64,000 bases of DNA from Thalassia testudinum (lineage: Eukaryota > Streptophyta > Magnoliopsida > Alismatales > Hydrocharitaceae): contig JAZHRO010000024.1 of the NCBI GenBank assembly GCA_037157565.1, positions 11,848,501-11,912,500 on the forward strand, in the 5' to 3' direction. This document shows positions 8,059-17,588 of this stretch, piece by piece. The notes beneath the pieces are model-generated. The model was not told where the DNA came from. It made no database searches and saw only the letters and a list, made by a program, of their open reading frames with translations. Made by a program: the position numbers and the translations under genes. The stretch's first letter is position 1; each line of letters starts with the position of its first letter.

Positions 8059-8891
8059 ACACAAAAGTGCTGGAGGCTTTCTGCCTCAGCACACGGGGTG
8101 AGGTCCCCTTCACCCGCCCGGTTACCCGGTCTCGTCCGCACTCACGCCCCGCGGACGTGACCCGACCCGACCCGACTTAGACTGACCTGCACTCCTCGCC
8201 CACCACGCACGCCGGTGGGCCTGGACCCGGGCACGACCCGTACCCGATTACCCAGCAACACTGGGAGAGCTTTCCCAAGAGTGGTTTCAGAGAGAGAGAG
8301 ACGCGGGGGGAGAGGGTAGAGTAGGTTTTGCCTCTGACGCAAAACTCTGAAGTGTGCAGGCACAGGTGAAGAACAAGGACCGCGGAAGAAGAAGGAAGCT
8401 GAGGGAGACACTGTAGCAACAGGCACTTTAAGTCGTCTGATTTGGAAATCAGACGACGTCCTGAAGAAAAACAAAGAAGAAAGAAGGAGATCTGAAGAGC
8501 AACAGAAGAAGGCGAGGCAGAGAAGAACACAAAAGAACAAGGGAAGAACTAAAAGAAGAAAAACAAAGAAGAAAGAAGAAGATCTGAAGAAAGACAGAAG
8601 AAAAAGGAAGAACTGCTGGAACAAGAAGAAGAACATCACCTCTGCAAAGAAGAAAGAAGAAGACCTGAGACGAGGAGAAACAAAGAAGAAAAAAGACACC
8701 AAATTCTTTCTCTCTCTTTGTTATTTTTTGTAAAAGAAACATGTATATCTCTAGAATACAACTTGCTCCCTGAGTTCGACCTCGGGAACTCTTTTATTTT
8801 CCGAGTAAAAAATTTATATATTTGAAATGATGGCAATAACTGGCTATATTACATCGACATAACAATCAAACCCGGTTATCTCTCGCAGCCA

Positions 8892-9525
8892 TCGCTATAA
8901 AAGAGGATGGTGAGCACAAGCTCCAGGAGCTTGGAAAGGAAGGAAGGACGTCGGATTCGCGGTGATCGGTTAGTGTATGCACCTCCTGTCGTCAGCTGTC
9001 GAAGAGGCTGAAGAAGGAAAGAAGAAGAAGTTTCTAGGGACTTACCTGTAACGAAAATTGAGGACCTAGGTAAGAATAAGGACTCGATTGAAATAAAACA
9101 TAAGGACTAAAATGTAAACTAAGGTTTTCAAGGTTTATTTTAATTTAAATCTTTTTCAACTTTTTATATATGATTATAAATAAGATAATTATTATATTTA
9201 AACCTTGAATTTACATTTTTGACCTTTTTAGCTTAATTTATTTAATTAAGGTTACTTAAGTTATTACATACTTAGGTATAAATTATACTTAAGTTAGTTA
9301 ACACATTAATTAGATAAATTACTGATGATATTTCGAGTCCACTTATCACTTAATTATTAATAATATTAATTGGATAATAATATAGCATTTTAAACTTATT
9401 TTAAGGTCCTTTACTATTTTATCCCTTATTTAATAATTAACCCATATATTTACATATTCTTAGCTAATTAACTAGGAAGACTAGTTAATTATGGGTAATT
9501 AGAGACTATGATGAGCTTCTCATCA
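8892..9525 (-). repeat. truncated U3 of a minus-strand M-family LTR
   Basis: On the minus strand it starts at 9525 with TGATGAG-AAG-CTCATCA, next to a polypurine tract in N (9526-9536, reverse complement of GGGGGTA). About 9060-9525 aligns with 51765-52237 of the M LTR: shared TAAGGACT-rich start, TTTTTCAACTTTTTATATATGATTATAAA core and AT-rich end. It is cut at 8892 by the end of E1. It looks like the left (3') LTR of element N. Confidence 0.7.
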
Positions 9526-9540
9526 TACCCCCAAGTCAAA

Positions 9541-11635
9541 GTTTTGTTAGTCCCTAGCAAAATTAACTAGAAATATGATGATTTAAAACACTTGGGTTTA
9601 AATTAATATAAATAAGAACTAAGTAGAGGAATGCTTAGGTCAGATTAATTTTTTAGATTATATATATATAAATAAGTACCCAATATACAGAGCATTCTGT
9701 TAAAATTTCCTTACTTAGACTTAAAACTCAAACATCTTCAAAACACACTCTATTAATAACAGAGTTTTTAACAAGAATTTTATCAAAAATTAGAATCTCA
9801 AAAATCACTTATTCTTTGTAATCATTCTTAACCTTAAAAACTCAGAATTCAAAGTGTTTTAAAAAAATAAAACTTAAGAGTTGGAAATTAAATTTTAACT
9901 CAAAAAACTCAATAGACTTAAGTTAGTCCTCTATTTATGAAATTTGATCTCTATCAATCTAAGTTTTAGCAAATTAGCCAAATATTCATCATTAACCAAA
10001 CTTAGAGTAGTAAAACTTTAATCTGCCAGCCTACAGCACTAAGGACAAACTTCTAGACCTAGGATTTTGTCAGTCCTTCTCCTTTAGGTCTCAACTGCAA
10101 ATCCTCAAAACCCGATTTCTTAGGCTTCATTGCCCAATACAAAGGTTCAGTAGCTATGATTTTAAAACATCCGTGCTTGTGAAGAGAATTGTCCTAAAGG
10201 CATCCAAATTTGCAAAAATCCAGATCTTAAGACATCAAATTTCCAATCTAGATTATTCCAATTCAAGCCTTTGGCTTGGCCTTACTCCGGTTTGGTTGCT
10301 TTCTCCTCACCAGTTTTCTAACCCGAGGTCAACACTTTTTGTGTATATCTCCCTGGTGGACCACTGGGTCTCTTATTTCTAATTTTTATCTCCATATTAT
10401 TTTTCAACTTTTTCTATAGGTTAGAACACCCATATGTAGCGAGGTGTTCTTTTATTTGATGGAAGAAAAGGTAGCATCTATTTATACCGAGATGCTTTAT
10501 TTTTGTGGAAAAATTGCATAAGTACCCATTTGTAGCGAGGTACTTTACTGCAGGGTGTTTTATTTTATTTTATATATTTTTTATTTTTCTCCCCTTCTCA
10601 TTTTTCTTATTATCATTATACTCCAAATCCTTTTTCTAGGTGAGTGGCATGTCTTTCACCCTTTCAAGAATTGCCCTGCGGAAATCCTTGGACTAAAGAG
10701 GATTTAGAATCGATCTCTTAACCTCTGTGTTTTCACAGTCTCAGATGCCATTAAGACAATTCTATGTGTGTGATTTTTGGATGCTTAGGTTACTTAGCTC
10801 TCAAACCAGAGCTTGGACAACAAAGCCATTCACTTTTAGGTCCTTTAAACTTTTAGTTTCCTTCTATAGGATCTGTCAAGACAAAAACTCGCTAAGTTTA
10901 GCCAAATGTCCTTTAGTTGATTAAGCTAACTATAGCCTGATAGACTTGAAGACTAAGATTCTACTAACTCTTTACTTAACTAATTCTGAGTATTTGATCT
11001 TTTTACTTAACTTGATGATAAAATCAAATATTCAAAAAGCAAAAGGATTACTTAATCTAATTGATTAAAAAGTTACAATTTAATTTCAAAACTTAAGTTT
11101 TGAACTTAATACACCTTAGTTACTTAATTTCAGGGTAAGAATAGAAAAACAAAGCCTTAAGGTTTAAAGATTCTAATTTAAATAAAATCCCATTTTAAGA
11201 TTTCGCAAACAAAAGTGTGTTCTTACAAAATGTTATAAGTAAAAATATAAATAAGGATTTAATGCTCTTACACTATATATATTCTATATTTTTTTATTAT
11301 TTTGGTTTCTGACCTAAAAGAAAAATTAAGTTCTTAATTATTGATATAAATATATTTTTTTCTTTCTTCTTCTTTTCTTTATTCTAGATGTAAAACCCCT
11401 TTTATTATTTTTATAATTTTGCAATTTTCAAAATTTTGTATTTATATATATATTTTTATAAAATTTCCTAATTTTTATGAATTTTTTAAAACATTTTTCA
11501 AAATTTTATGATATTTTTTATTTAAAATTTTTAATTTTTTGGTATTTCCATTTTTTAAAAATTTTGTGGGTATTTAATTTTTATGTGTTTTTATATTTTC
11601 TCTGCAAATACACTTGAAGTGAAAATTTCACTTCA
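9541..11635 (-). other. N post-pol non-coding region, AT-rich
   Basis: About 2.1 kb without a supportable gene. It is AT-rich, with T-rich runs at 10550-10620 and 11280-11600, and includes the three hairpins at 10423-10545. It occupies the same place between the post-pol G tract and the final polypurine tract as 4917-6167 in E1. No envelope-like frame is seen. Confidence 0.65.
10423..10545 (-). repeat. three tandem perfect stem-loops in N
   Basis: Plus-strand arms: AGAACACC / GGTGTTCT (10423-10450, 12-base loop), AGCATCT / AGATGCT (10473-10496, 10-base loop) and AAGTACC / GGTACTT (10520-10545, 12-base loop). Loops 1 and 3 are nearly identical (CATATGTAGCGA, CATTTGTAGCGA) and loop 2 is related (ATTTATACCG), while stems differ completely yet pair perfectly. 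The position matches that of the ATCTCGA array in E1 and A. Confidence 0.65.
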
Positions 11636-11672
11636 CACCCCCCCAAGCCAAGATTTTACAATGTCCTTATTG
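11636..11672 (-). promoter_or_regulatory. post-pol palindrome and G-rich tract of N
   Basis: The minus strand reads CAATAAGGACATTG (11672-11659) followed by a run of G (about 11648-11638). This is the counterpart of 4881-4916 in E1 and 41322-41356 in A, showing that N's interior keeps the family layout. Confidence 0.6.
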
Positions 11673-11924
11673 TAAGAAGGGTGAAAAGATATTACACTTC
11701 ACTTAGTGTAGGGTAACGGAAGGAGTCGGATAGAGGAGATCAAAGATCTCTGTGTGGACAATTTCAATTCTGACCAAAGGTCAGAGTGGACTGTCGGACT
11801 AAATGAAGGTAATCAGTGTAGGGTGAAGTGAAAAATCAGATACGGATTCAAGTGTATAGGAAGAGAAAAGTGTAGAAAACAAGAAATAGCTATATACAAA
11901 ATGTGGATGGAAAGTTAACAAACC

Positions 11925-14620
11925 CTAATGGAGCGTGTAATAGTCTCCAACAAGACCCAAAGCATGTGATTCCAAGAAAGGTTTTAAATGTTGACTATTA
12001 ACTTTGAAGGGTTGATCCTTGTTGGGTTCGGTGATTTCGATAGCTCCATTGTCGAAGACTCTAACAACAATAAATGGTCCTTGCCATTTAGACCTAAGTT
12101 TCCAAGGGAAGAGCTTCATACGAGCATCAAAAAGCAACACCTTCTGACCAGGTGTAAAAGATTTTCGGGAAATATATCTATCATGGAAGGCTTTGAGTTT
12201 TTCCTTATACAGCTTTGAACTCTCATAGGAATCATGATGCAATTCCTCAAGTTCACTAAGCTACAACCTACGATGATCACCAGCCTTCATGAGGTCTAAA
12301 TTACAGGCTTTAATTGCCCAATAGGCCTTGTGTTCAATTTCTACAGGAAGATGACAGGGTTTCCCGTAAACAAGTCTGTATGGTGACATGCCTATTGTTG
12401 TTTTGTGGGCAGTCCTATAAGCCCACAAAGCCTCATCTAAACGGGAAGACCAATCCTTCCTATCGGGTCGGATTGTCATTTAAAGGATCTTTTTGATCTC
12501 CCGATTAGAGACCTTAGTTTGCCCATTAGTCTGGGGATGATAAGGTGTAGAAATACGATGTGTAACCCCATATTTTCTAAGTAAATTTCTAAATTGGGCA
12601 TTATTAAATTGGGAACTGCCGTCGGAAATGATGGCGCAAGGTACCCCAAAACGAGCGATAATATGACTCTGTATAAAAGGAATGACAACTCGATGATCAT
12701 TTGTCCGTGTGGGTATGACTTCAATCCAACGAGAAACATAATCAATAGCAAGTAAAATATATTCGAAGCCAAAAGAGGATGGAAAAGGACCCATAAAGTT
12801 TATGCCCCAAATATCAAGGATTTCACAGACAACAATCGGATTTAGAGGCATCATGTCTTTACGTGACATGCCACCAAGAGTTTGGCAGCGACTACATGCC
12901 TTACAATATGTCCGTGAATCCGCAAATAAAGTGGGCCAATAAAACCCGCATTGCAGAACTTTTGCAATTGTCTTTCGACCAGAAAAATGATAACCACATG
13001 CCTGGTCATGAGAAAAAGAGAGGATAGAATCAATCTCAGAAGAAGTAACACAATGCCTGATGATTTGATCATTACAAAGGCGGAAAAGATACAGATCTTC
13101 CCAAAAATAGTATTTAGCTTCTGATTTAAGTCGTGATTTGCGATTCCTGTCCTAGTCTGGCGGGAATTGATGTGTAACCAAATAGTTAACAATATCTGCG
13201 TACCAAGGGAGATCTGAGGATATAGTCAAAAGATGTTCATTAGAAAAGTGTTCAGTAATTGGAGGAGATGATTCAATAGTATCAGAAGGAAGGCGAGAAA
13301 GGTGATCGGCAACATTTTGTTGTCCTGCCTTATCATGAATTTCTAGGTCAAACTCTTGCAAAAGCAAGATCTATCTGATCAACCTAGGTTTTGTGTCTTT
13401 TTTGGATAGAAGGTGTCGGATAGCTGAATGATCAGAGTACACAATGATTCGAGATCCGAGTATATAAGATCTGAACTTTTCTAATCCAAATACTATTGCT
13501 AGTAATTCCTTTTCTGTAACTGTGTAATTCCTTTGTGTCTCATTCAAAGTTTTACTAGCATAGTAAATTACTACTGAATTCTTCTCAATTTTCTATCCTA
13601 AAACAGTTCCACTTGCATAATTTGATGCATTACACATGATCTCAAATGATAAATCCCAATTAGGTGGTTGCAGGATCGGAGCCTGTGTAACTCTGTCTCT
13701 CAATGTTTCAAATGCAGAAATGCACTCCTCACTCATCTCAAAAGTAATATCCTTTGTGAGGAGGTTTGTGAGTGGTCGGCCAATCTTTGAAAAATCAAGT
13801 ATAAATCTTCTATAAAATCCCACATGCCCGAGAAAAGATCTACTACCTTTGATTGAGTCAGGAATTGGAAGATTTGCAATTTGATTGATCTTAGCTCGAC
13901 CTACTTGGATACCTTACTCAGACACAAGGTGGCCAAGTACAATGCCCTCTGGAATCATAAAATGGCTCTTCTCCCAACTGAGGACAAGGTTCACTTCTAT
14001 ACATCTCTTAAGAATCTTCGACAAATTATCCAGACAAATATCAAATGTTTTCTCGAAGACTAAAAAATCATCCATAAAAACCTCCATATATTCACCCACC
14101 ATTTCAGTAAAAATGGCTAACATGCAACGCTGAAAAGTTGCGGGTGCATTGCAAAGACCAAATGACATTCTTCGGAAAGCAAAAGTTCCGAAGGGGTAGG
14201 TGAAAGTTGTTTTCTCTTGATCTTCGGGATAGATTGCTACTTGATTATATCTGGAGTAACCATCTAAAAAGCAGAAGAATCTATTACCGGCTAATCCCTC
14301 AAGGATTTGATCAATGAATGGCAAAGGAAAATGGTCCTTCTTTATAATTGTGTTAAGCTTGCGATAGTCAATACAAACCCACCACGAATTTGCAATTTGT
14401 GTGGGAATGGTTTGTCCAGATTCAGTCTTAATTATGGTGAGTTCTGCTTTTTTAAGTACCACTTGAATTAGACTCACCCAAGGGCTATCAGATATGGGAT
14501 ATATAATATCAGCATCTAGCCACTTGATTATTTCTTTCTTTATGACCTCCTTTAAATTCGGATTTAGACGTCTTGATTATATCAGAGCATGATTTAAAAT
14601 CATCGGAGAATTTGCGAAAA
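11925..14620 (-). pseudogene. RT-RNase H-integrase pseudogene of N
   Basis: Minus-strand pol broken over several frames. 13914-14477 is RT with VCIDYRKLN and VFMDDF; sequence up to about 14620 holds the WLDADIIYPISDS region. 13593-13823 covers the RT-to-RNase H junction (MGFYRRF to the Asn-Ala-Ser version of DAS). 13152-13367 has the RNase H end (DHLSRLPS). 12851-13192 contains the integrase zinc-binding His/Cys region. 12480-12869 has the integrase core with WGINFMGPF (Asn at the first catalytic Asp), SDGSSQF and the NGQTKVSNREIK block (Lys at the catalytic Glu). 12261-12479 and 11925-12242 carry the C-terminus. The many stops and shifts plus two lost catalytic residues mean no active product. 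Confidence 0.85.
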
Positions 14621-14634
14621 TCAGCTTTTGAACC

Positions 14635-15591
14635 TTATTTAAGATCGGGATTTCCACCACAGAATAAATTAAGATGCATGGGGTTGTCAACCTGACATTG
14701 GTCTAACTTAGTCTCAAATTCCAAGCTTAGAGAGATGTCCTTATTTGGCATAGCCTCAGGTTCAAGGTATCTAGGGTAGATCCAATTAAATCCTAACTCT
14801 TCCAACTCCCCTGATTTTGTATCATAAATCGGTTTGACTTCCGACAAATCAATTTGTTCTTCTGAGAAGTCTAGAGAGGTATAATCATAAAATATAGGCC
14901 CAAGATCATAATTCAAATCTAAAATCTCGTTTTCATGGCATTGGGCCTTGTGATCATCCCAACTAGGCTCAGAACTAGATTCTAGGTTAGGTGTAGGAAC
15001 TGGGTCACTAGAATCTAGACTTGTTTCTTTTGGGATGTCAGAATTATTCTCGAGGAATACCTTAAAAAGATAAGGTGCGGGAGTTACATCTTCGAGAGAT
15101 TTTGAGTCTAATTCTTCACAGGTGTTTGAAAAATCTAGGCATGATGGACTAGCTTCACAGTTTCCTATAGCTGGCTCATAATCAGGAACACCGGTAACTG
15201 GATCCACTCAATTCACATCATGATCAGGTATGTTGTTCTGTCCAAAATCAAAATTCGATTCCATTTGGGTTGGGGGTTCATAACAATCTCCATTTTTGAA
15301 CCCGGGCTCTGGGAAATTATATTGATCCTCAAAATTGTTCCAAGATGCATCACTAGTTTCTAGGTGGTAGCTCTCAATAATCACATCTTCCAACTGATTT
15401 CTTAGCTCCCCACGCCTTCCAAAGTCATCTTGGAATTTTTCCCAAAGTTGTGGTTTTGACACATATTGTAAACTCTTAGTGTAATGCAATCTCTTCAATG
15501 CATCAAATGTTTGTAAAATGGTCTCCCTTGTCGAACCACATGCTAGTTGTGTTGCAATCATCTGGATATGATTTGAAATGGGGTTTGTCAT
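14635..15591 (-). pseudogene. acidic protein frame of unknown function replacing gag-protease in N
   Basis: One minus-strand frame of about 317 codons, split by a single in-frame TGA (15208-15210) into a 127-residue and a 190-residue part. The first part starts MTNPISNHIQMIATQLACG and looks helical; the second is rich in Asp, Glu, Ser and Asn. I see no gag capsid-like region, no CCHC knuckle and no DTG/DLG protease motif. It lies where gag-protease should be, between the leader and RT, and RT is in another frame. It resembles the acidic protease-RT linkers of E1 and A only in composition. It could be a diverged linker, a captured host fragment or a lineage-specific protein; I do not recognise it. 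Confidence 0.6.
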
Positions 15592-16955
15592 TTCTGTTTT
15601 ACTAACCTGAATTCAGCTAAAGGGATCTGAGGTTCTGGCAAATTCTTCCCTATGCATAAGAGCAGCCTTGATCATTTTCTCTTTTATGCTCATACGAGAC
15701 TTAGGTTTATTGAACATTTTTCCTATGTTGTCAGGTTGCATTTTCAAATCAGGTGGTGGATCAAGATGAAGAATCAAATTCAAGTCCAGATTGATTTGAT
15801 TAGATTATCTCAGATTTTACCCAGAAGATCAGACTCTAATGGAAGCCTTTAGGTCAAACCTAAGGACCTCTTCCTTCTTGTGTTTGTGCACTAAAGAATA
15901 GATGAGGGACTGGATGTATATTGGACCCAATCAAGGCACCCAAAAATTTTGGATAACTGAGGCTGTTTGAGGCAAATGGACCTCTTGATCAAAAATCCAC
16001 ACACCCAAGAATTACTTGGGCAGCCAGGAAGGGAGAGTCTCGCAAAAACCCCTACACGGTAGAGCGTCCCCACGGGTTACAGGGTTTCCCCCACCCGACC
16101 TTCCTTGTCACCATGGTTCCAAGTAGATCGGAATATGCGAATTGAGACCTAAGTCTACTAATTCTAGCCTTAATTTTGCCTTGAATTTCACTACTTGATT
16201 TAGAAGTTATTTCAAATTGTGACCTAATTTGTAGGTTGCTTGATTCACAAAGTGAACCAATTTCACCTCACCTGCCTTAAGGTTGAGGATGAAATTTAGG
16301 TCAGAGCACCCAAAACACCCTGGATTGGTTCTCAACGGATTATTAGGTCCTAAATTTTATTGTTCAAGTGAATTTAGAGCCTTGATTTTAGGGTTCACTT
16401 GAGTAGATCAATTCGAATAAGGGCTTGGCTCGCACACAAATGTGAGGAGATCAATTTCCTTAATTGTAGGCAAGTGTGTACTACCACTTCAAAACCCTAT
16501 TGTGAAACCATAATTAGCTCTAATTCCAAGTTTAATTTGAATCCAAATATACCAGTTTGGACTCGAACAAGAAGATGAGTAATTTGAGATGTTTAAGGAA
16601 TTTATCGTGAATCCCTAATAGGCATAGAAAGTAAATATGGGGAATCTTTAATCGAATTGTGCCAACTTCAACCTGATTTCAATTAATCTTGCAAATCAAG
16701 AAACTCTTTGCCTTTAAATGATAATGACTAGGAAAGTAAGGCAAGTGGATCATAATTGATTTGTTTCCTTTTTATCTTCCCCAGATTAGAAGATGATTAG
16801 GGAAGAAGAGAAATGTTACCTGCCCTTGGAGTGGCTGATTGCGTGGAGGATCTCTTTGTGATTCACCTCGCAACAAAAAAATAAAGCAGATGGAGCAAGT
16901 TAGAAATCAACTCAATAATTAAGAATGATATGACTAGTGGTGAATTGTGCGTTGC
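15592..16955 (-). other. N leader between primer site and first frame
   Basis: About 1.36 kb with no supportable gene. The 16900-16955 end is shared with the X remnant (57740-57788: AATCAACTCAATAATTAAGA). Leader sequences of Athila elements are long, so this fits a 5' untranslated region, possibly with packaging signals (inference). Confidence 0.6.
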
Positions 16956-16973
16956 TCCCCGGTAATGGCGCTA
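16956..16973 (-). promoter_or_regulatory. tRNA-Asp primer-binding site of N (decayed)
   Basis: The minus strand reads TAGCGCCATTACCGGGGA, three changes from TGGCGCCGTTGCCGGGGA, the complement of the plant tRNA-Asp 3' end. All three are G-to-A, as expected from C-to-T change on the other strand. It lies three bases from the LTR end at 16977. Confidence 0.8.
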
Positions 16974-16976
16974 AAA

Positions 16977-17588
16977 TGTTGAAGTGCTTCTACTGTATTT
17001 TAGAAAATAGATATGTTGTAGTATAGGCGATAAAAGTGTAACAATACTTAAATTTGTAAGTGCTTGAAAAATGTGTGAGTTCCTAGGTCGTTTGCAGGAA
17101 GTAAATTTGGAATTCAATCCACTAATCGAAATGCTAAGGAATGAGCACAATAATCAATTTACAATAATGATATGAAATGAATAATCCTCTCAAAAATATA
17201 TTCAATAATTAATCAAATTACATCTCAAGAGTTAATGACAAAAAGATGTAAAAAGAAGCCTTAAAATGGTGGTTGAAACCACCAATTAGTCTCAACATTT
17301 AACTCAAATCCCAATTCAAATCTCAGCCAACTGTAACCAAATCAGAGTTAATTTCCTTCTCAGATTATATGTTGGGAACAACCATCAGATGCCTTGAAGT
17401 CCAAGCCCCAATCTCTTGAAATTGCCTAAGTGTAGGCATGAATCCTGAGGTAGCACAGTGTAAAACCCCCTCCTTCCCTTGGAATTTCCCTTCTCTCTCT
17501 CTCTTCAAATCGAGTCGGGTAATCAGGTTCGGGGATCAGGCCTGCGTGTGTGGGGCACAGGCAAGATGTGCGTGGGCGAGTGGGGAGG
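16977..17588 (-). repeat. X-family LTR, 3' (U5-side) part, N's right LTR
   Basis: The plus strand starts TGTTGAAGTGCTTCTAC beside the primer site and matches 57810-58377 closely. It contains the U5 motif (reverse of CGACCTAGG, about 17085-17095). It is interrupted at 17589 by an S-family LTR and resumes near 21036. Confidence 0.78.

Larger units (their letters stand above)
1..8891 (+). mobile_element. Athila-lineage LTR retrotransposon E1 (5' end outside window)
   Basis: A plus-strand Ty3/gypsy element entering from the left edge. In order it holds gag-pol (open from base 2), a long non-coding 3' region, a polypurine tract (6168-6180) and a 3' LTR (6181-8891). The 5' LTR and primer site lie outside the window, so no target duplication can be read. 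Lineage call: DLG protease motif, RT/integrase sequence style and post-pol organisation match known plant Athila elements. The element abuts a minus-strand LTR remnant (8892-9525), so it probably inserted into that older LTR. Low lesion count in pol suggests it is among the younger insertions here (inference). Confidence 0.9.
6181..8891 (+). repeat. 3' LTR of E1 (type-1 LTR, about 2.7 kb)
   Basis: Starts directly after the polypurine tract with palindrome TGATGAG-AAC-CTCATCA. The start is shared with LTRs at 52518 and 60860 (followed by TGAGCCATAACTAGCT). It holds a TATA box (7104-7114), a GC-rich region to about 8250, a USE/TATA pair (8018-8058), a purine-rich GAAGAAG tract (8450-8700) and the U5 motif CTCCCTGAGTTCGACC (about 8766-8781). 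The 3' end at about 8891 (CAGCCA) comes from alignment with the ends at 54986 and 63439. Translated frames in it are fortuitous. Confidence 0.82.
9526..16976 (-). mobile_element. element N internal region (minus-strand Athila-like element)
   Basis: Read on the minus strand: tRNA-Asp primer site (16956-16973), leader, an acidic reading frame (14635-15591), RT-RNase H-integrase (about 14620 to 11925), palindrome/G-tract (11636-11672), a 2.1-kb AT-rich non-coding region with three hairpins (10423-10545) and a polypurine tract at 9526-9540. Frameshifts and stops in every pol domain show it is dead. No gag or protease homology is visible. Left LTR is M-type and right LTR X-type, so the termini do not match. 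Confidence 0.8.

Noticed and set aside
10423..10545. CRISPR-like or satellite repeat
   Set aside because: Only three units, palindromic, with non-identical stems; nuclear plant context; better explained as RNA stem-loops.
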